A DNA stretch of 7,217 bases. It comes from JBEKJU01 sp050011095. Lineage in GTDB: Bacteria; Desulfobacterota; Syntrophorhabdia; Syntrophorhabdales; WCHB1-27. The DNA lies in contig JBEKJU010000188.1 in NCBI GenBank assembly GCA_050011095.1, positions 1 through 7,217 of the forward strand. Direction: 5' to 3'. Below, piece after piece: positions 5,368 through 7,217 of the stretch (position 1 is the stretch's first letter; each line of letters begins with the position of its first letter). Below the pieces are notes generated by a model. The model was not told where the DNA came from, did not search any database, and worked only from the letters and a program-made list of their open reading frames with translations. The position numbers were made by a program, and so were the translations under genes.

Positions 5368-5964
5368 CTATCGCCTGCCCGTGCAGATGAGGTATACCTC
5401 GGAGCTGACCCCGCGCGAGGCCTTCGGCTTAAAGGTGGTGACGCGTGAAAAGCGTGTCGTGAGGGCGGAGGTCATATCCGCGAATTCAGGGCTGAAGAAG
5501 AGCTTGATGAGGAAGTTCCCGCCCTGCCGTAGAACCCCGTCCACGGCCCCGAGTACCGCCGTGGCAAGATCGAGTATCCGCGCATCGTCGACCTCCCGTG
5601 TCCCGGAGAGATTAGGGGCGATATCAGAGGTGACCACATCGAAGGCGGCACCGTCAGTCTCCCGAAGCAGGTCCCGCGCATCCACCTCCCTGATGTCGGC
5701 CTTCCGCACCACCACGTTCGCGGCGGGCAGGGGCGCCACGGGAAGGATGTCGAGACCGACGACGAGCCCTCTGTCTCCCACGAGCATCGACTCGACCTGG
5801 AGCCAGCTGCCGGGTGCGGACCCCAGATCGAGCACCTTGTCGCCTTTTTTGATTATGGCGAATCGCCGTTCTATCTCTTCGAGCTTGTAGGCGCTCCTCG
5901 CCCGGTATCCTTCCCTCTTGGCCCTTTTGTAGAAGCTGTCTTTTACTGTATAGCGGGCGTGCAT
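5368..5964 (-). CDS. rlmE: 23S rRNA (uridine-2552-2'-O)-methyltransferase RlmE (FtsJ/RrmJ)
   Basis: This enzyme uses SAM to 2'-O-methylate U2552 in the A-loop of 23S rRNA, a late step of large-subunit maturation. With the ATG at 5964 the product has 198 residues, close to E. coli RlmE (209). Landmarks: YKRAKREGYRARSAYKL (12-28), the SAM-binding motif LDLGSAPGSW (45-54), SDIAPN (113-118), FLIKLF (151-156) and SSEVYLI (187-193). These supply the K-D-K-E catalytic tetrad as Lys27, Asp114, Lys154 and Glu189. A GTG at 6021 would add 19 residues without family similarity and would overlap the upstream gene, so I reject it. Neither start has a good Shine-Dalgarno. The gene follows the unrecognised upstream gene by 19 bp, suggesting co-transcription and re-initiation. 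No terminator is visible between its stop and the zur promoter, so read-through into the zinc operon is possible. Confidence 0.94.
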   Translation of the reverse strand: MHARYTVKDSFYKRAKREGYRARSAYKLEEIERRFAIIKKGDKVLDLGSAPGSWLQVESMLVGDRGLVVGLDILPVAPLPAANVVVRKADIREVDARDLLRETDGAAFDVVTSDIAPNLSGTREVDDARILDLATAVLGAVDGVLRQGGNFLIKLFFSPEFADMTSALTTRFSRVTTFKPKASRGVSSEVYLICTGRR

Positions 5965-5983
5965 GGCCGCTCTAAGGAGACTG

Positions 5984-7066
5984 CTATTTCCTTCCGAGCG
6001 AATAAGGGTCGACGATGACACCCGGCTGCGGCCGGTCTTCCTTCGCCTCCCGCTTCTCGAAGGCCTTCATGACGAAATGCAAAAAGGCCTTTCTCACCGC
6101 CGCCTGATCTCTGAGCTGGTCAACGAGCCCCTTATAATTATCGAAGTCCTTGAGAGAGTATAAGAGGTAGGCGTAATCCTCGAGCATTCTCCTGAAAGGG
6201 GCCAGTTTCGGCGCGACCCTTTCGTTCTCGGCGAGGTCGGATAGAAATGTCTGCCTTCTTTCCTCCACAACATAGGGCGGCAGGACGATGGCCGGGTTTA
6301 CGACGTCGTCGAGCCTTTTCCGGTCTTCTTCCATGCCCGGCCAGTCGAGCACGAAGGGTTGAAATATCTCATGGGCGAGGACGGACTCCCACGAAGGCGC
6401 CACGGCCGTATCCGCCGCGAGGAGATAGATATCGTCGGGCCTTCTGACGTGGTCCTTTACCGCTCCAACAATGTGATGGAGGCTCCGGGCCTCCTCTATC
6501 TCTTTCCCCGACAGGTTGGATGCCTCTTCCACCACATAGGCCGCGTAAGGGGCAGATACCTGCGGGAGCACCATGGGCGGCCTGGTCCGCGCAAAATAGT
6601 CCCCAAGAATGCCTTCGAGATCGGCCCTGGCGACCGGGAGGCTCTTCAGTTCCACGAGGCCATGGGAAAAACGGACTATGGCATGGCTGAAAAGGAACTG
6701 ATTTTTCTTCATCTCGAAGGCAACTATGGCCACCCTCGTCTGCTCATTGTCATAGTTCGAGAGAAACGCCCGCGCCTCCCGGCTGGCCTCGACCTTTTTC
6801 AGGACGGACTCGCCTGGCGCCCTCGGTTCTTCCACTCGTATGCCCTGGGTTTTAAGCCGGAAAAGTGCCCTCTTGACCAGTTTCTGAAGGCTTTTGTCTG
6901 AAAGCCGGGGATAGAGGAGGCTAAGGAATCGGGCCGCGTTCTCGCTCTTGATGCCGCCGATTGCCTCCACGAGCGCCTCCTGCTGCCCTTTGGGAAGCCC
7001 CATGGTCCTTACGACCGCTTCTTCGAGTTGCGTGCCGCGGGCAATAGAGGTGATGATCTCTTCCAT
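5984..7066 (-). CDS. Unrecognised cytoplasmic protein of about 360 residues, upstream of rlmE
   Basis: I do not recognise this family. In the longest reading (GTG at 7081, 365 residues; numbering follows that) there is no signal peptide or membrane segment. Residues 1-80 look all-helical and HEAT- or TPR-like (ENAARFLSLLYPRL, SLQKLVKRALFRLKTQGI). Residues 113-175 look like a beta-rich core (RVAIVAFEMKKNQFLFSHAIVRF). Residues 180-260 are mixed, with ARSLHHIVGAVKDHV and ESVLAHEIFQPFVLDWPGM, and the last hundred are helical and charged, ending VIVDPYSLGRK. No catalytic motif can be named; the His pair 202-203 and AHE (236-238) may deserve inspection. I prefer the ATG at 7066, because the GTG would lie within the candidate promoter and neither start has a Shine-Dalgarno. 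The 19-bp gap to rlmE hints at a link to rRNA or translation, but that is only context. Confidence 0.75.
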   Translation of the reverse strand: MEEIITSIARGTQLEEAVVRTMGLPKGQQEALVEAIGGIKSENAARFLSLLYPRLSDKSLQKLVKRALFRLKTQGIRVEEPRAPGESVLKKVEASREARAFLSNYDNEQTRVAIVAFEMKKNQFLFSHAIVRFSHGLVELKSLPVARADLEGILGDYFARTRPPMVLPQVSAPYAAYVVEEASNLSGKEIEEARSLHHIVGAVKDHVRRPDDIYLLAADTAVAPSWESVLAHEIFQPFVLDWPGMEEDRKRLDDVVNPAIVLPPYVVEERRQTFLSDLAENERVAPKLAPFRRMLEDYAYLLYSLKDFDNYKGLVDQLRDQAAVRKAFLHFVMKAFEKREAKEDRPQPGVIVDPYSLGRK

Positions 7067-7071
7067 ATTCA

Positions 7072-7100
7072 ATTTTTTCACACTTTGCCGCTGATGTCAA
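7072..7100 (-). promoter_or_regulatory. Candidate promoter of the unrecognised gene-rlmE unit, near-leaderless
   Basis: On the minus strand there is a consensus -35 TTGACA (7100-7095), a 17-bp spacer and a -10-like AAAAAT (7077-7072, 4 of 6). Only 5 nt separate the -10 from the ATG at 7066, so transcription would begin at about the start codon. No Shine-Dalgarno is present. The low information in the -10 makes this tentative. Confidence 0.4.
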
Positions 7101-7115
7101 CGTTTCGGCTCTGTT

Positions 7116-7141
7116 CCCGGCCCATCCCGCCCTCCCATCCC
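7116..7141 (-). other. Potential G-quadruplex: six G3 tracts with 1-2 nt loops
   Basis: The plus strand shows CCC at 7116-7118, 7121-7123, 7126-7128, 7130-7132, 7134-7136 and 7139-7141, so the minus strand has six GGG tracts with loops of only 1-2 nt. That exceeds the four tracts needed for a stable intramolecular quadruplex. It lies just upstream of the candidate -35 at 7100, on the non-template strand of the downstream gene. The rest of 7082-7217 holds no gene that I can see; it ends with TTGACA (7212-7217), a possible -35 for a plus-strand gene outside the window. Confidence 0.6.
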
Positions 7142-7217
7142 GCGCCACGCGTCCGCCCCGGTCCCGCGCCGCCCCCTTGCTTGCGGATCGTAGGGAGAGG
7201 GATTATTTTTATTGACA

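Noticed and set aside
5965..6021. An alternative GTG start for rlmE adding 19 residues
   Set aside because: The extra residues do not resemble RlmE, overlap the upstream gene and lack a ribosome binding site.
6359..6901. A 180-codon open frame on the plus strand
   Set aside because: It mirrors the longer minus-strand gene, has no ribosome binding site that I can see, and looks like a GC-bias shadow.
1..7217. Defence system, mobile element or CRISPR array
   Set aside because: No transposase, integrase, terminal repeats, regular spaced repeats or defence-family motifs are visible; the genes are core metabolic, envelope and transport functions apart from one unrecognised protein.

Overview
The window is about 60% G+C and densely packed with bacterial genes, mostly on the minus strand. 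A diderm (Gram-negative) host is suggested by a lytic transglycosylase with a signal peptide, a lipoprotein metal-binding protein and a Zur/Znu-type metal uptake operon. The gene content and sequence style resemble Desulfobacterota or Nitrospirota-like lineages, but that placement is only a guess. No mobile element, tRNA, rRNA or CRISPR array is visible.

Layout, left to right. (1) 1-549 minus: the amino-terminal part of pgsA (phosphatidylglycerophosphate synthase), cut by the window edge. (2) 546-1148 minus: a small secreted lytic transglycosylase with an N-terminal DUF4124-like segment, joined to pgsA by an ATGA stop/start overlap. (3) 1149-1572: a 424-bp divergent intergenic region with a candidate promoter at each end and a GC-rich block rich in inverted repeats between them. 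(4) 1573-2268 plus: a short RsmI-type 16S rRNA 2'-O-methyltransferase, the only plus-strand gene. Its 3' end overlaps the convergent permease gene by 38 bp. (5) 2231-5274 minus: a four-gene metal-uptake operon read in the order zur, znuA (lipoprotein binding protein), znuC (ATPase), znuB (permease), with overlapping or closely spaced genes. Its promoter, at about 5309-5337, carries a perfect 12-1-12 bp palindrome of Fur-family type at the -10 element and two 11-bp direct repeats 20 bp apart just upstream. (6) 5368-5964 minus: rlmE (23S rRNA U2552 methyltransferase). (7) 5984-7066 minus: an unrecognised cytoplasmic protein of about 360 residues, 19 bp upstream of rlmE and probably co-transcribed with it. 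(8) 7082-7217: a promoter region with six consecutive G3 tracts on the minus strand.

How it works together. The centre is a self-contained metal-homeostasis unit: the Zur-like repressor is the first gene of the operon it probably controls, and the palindrome sits where a metal-loaded repressor would block RNA polymerase. Around it are housekeeping genes for rRNA 2'-O-methylation (RsmI, RlmE) and for envelope synthesis or remodelling (PgsA, lytic transglycosylase). No obvious Rho-independent terminator was found for any of these transcripts. The least explained parts are the unrecognised gene before rlmE, the inverted-repeat block upstream of rsmI, and the regulatory DNA at 5290-5364 and 7116-7141.
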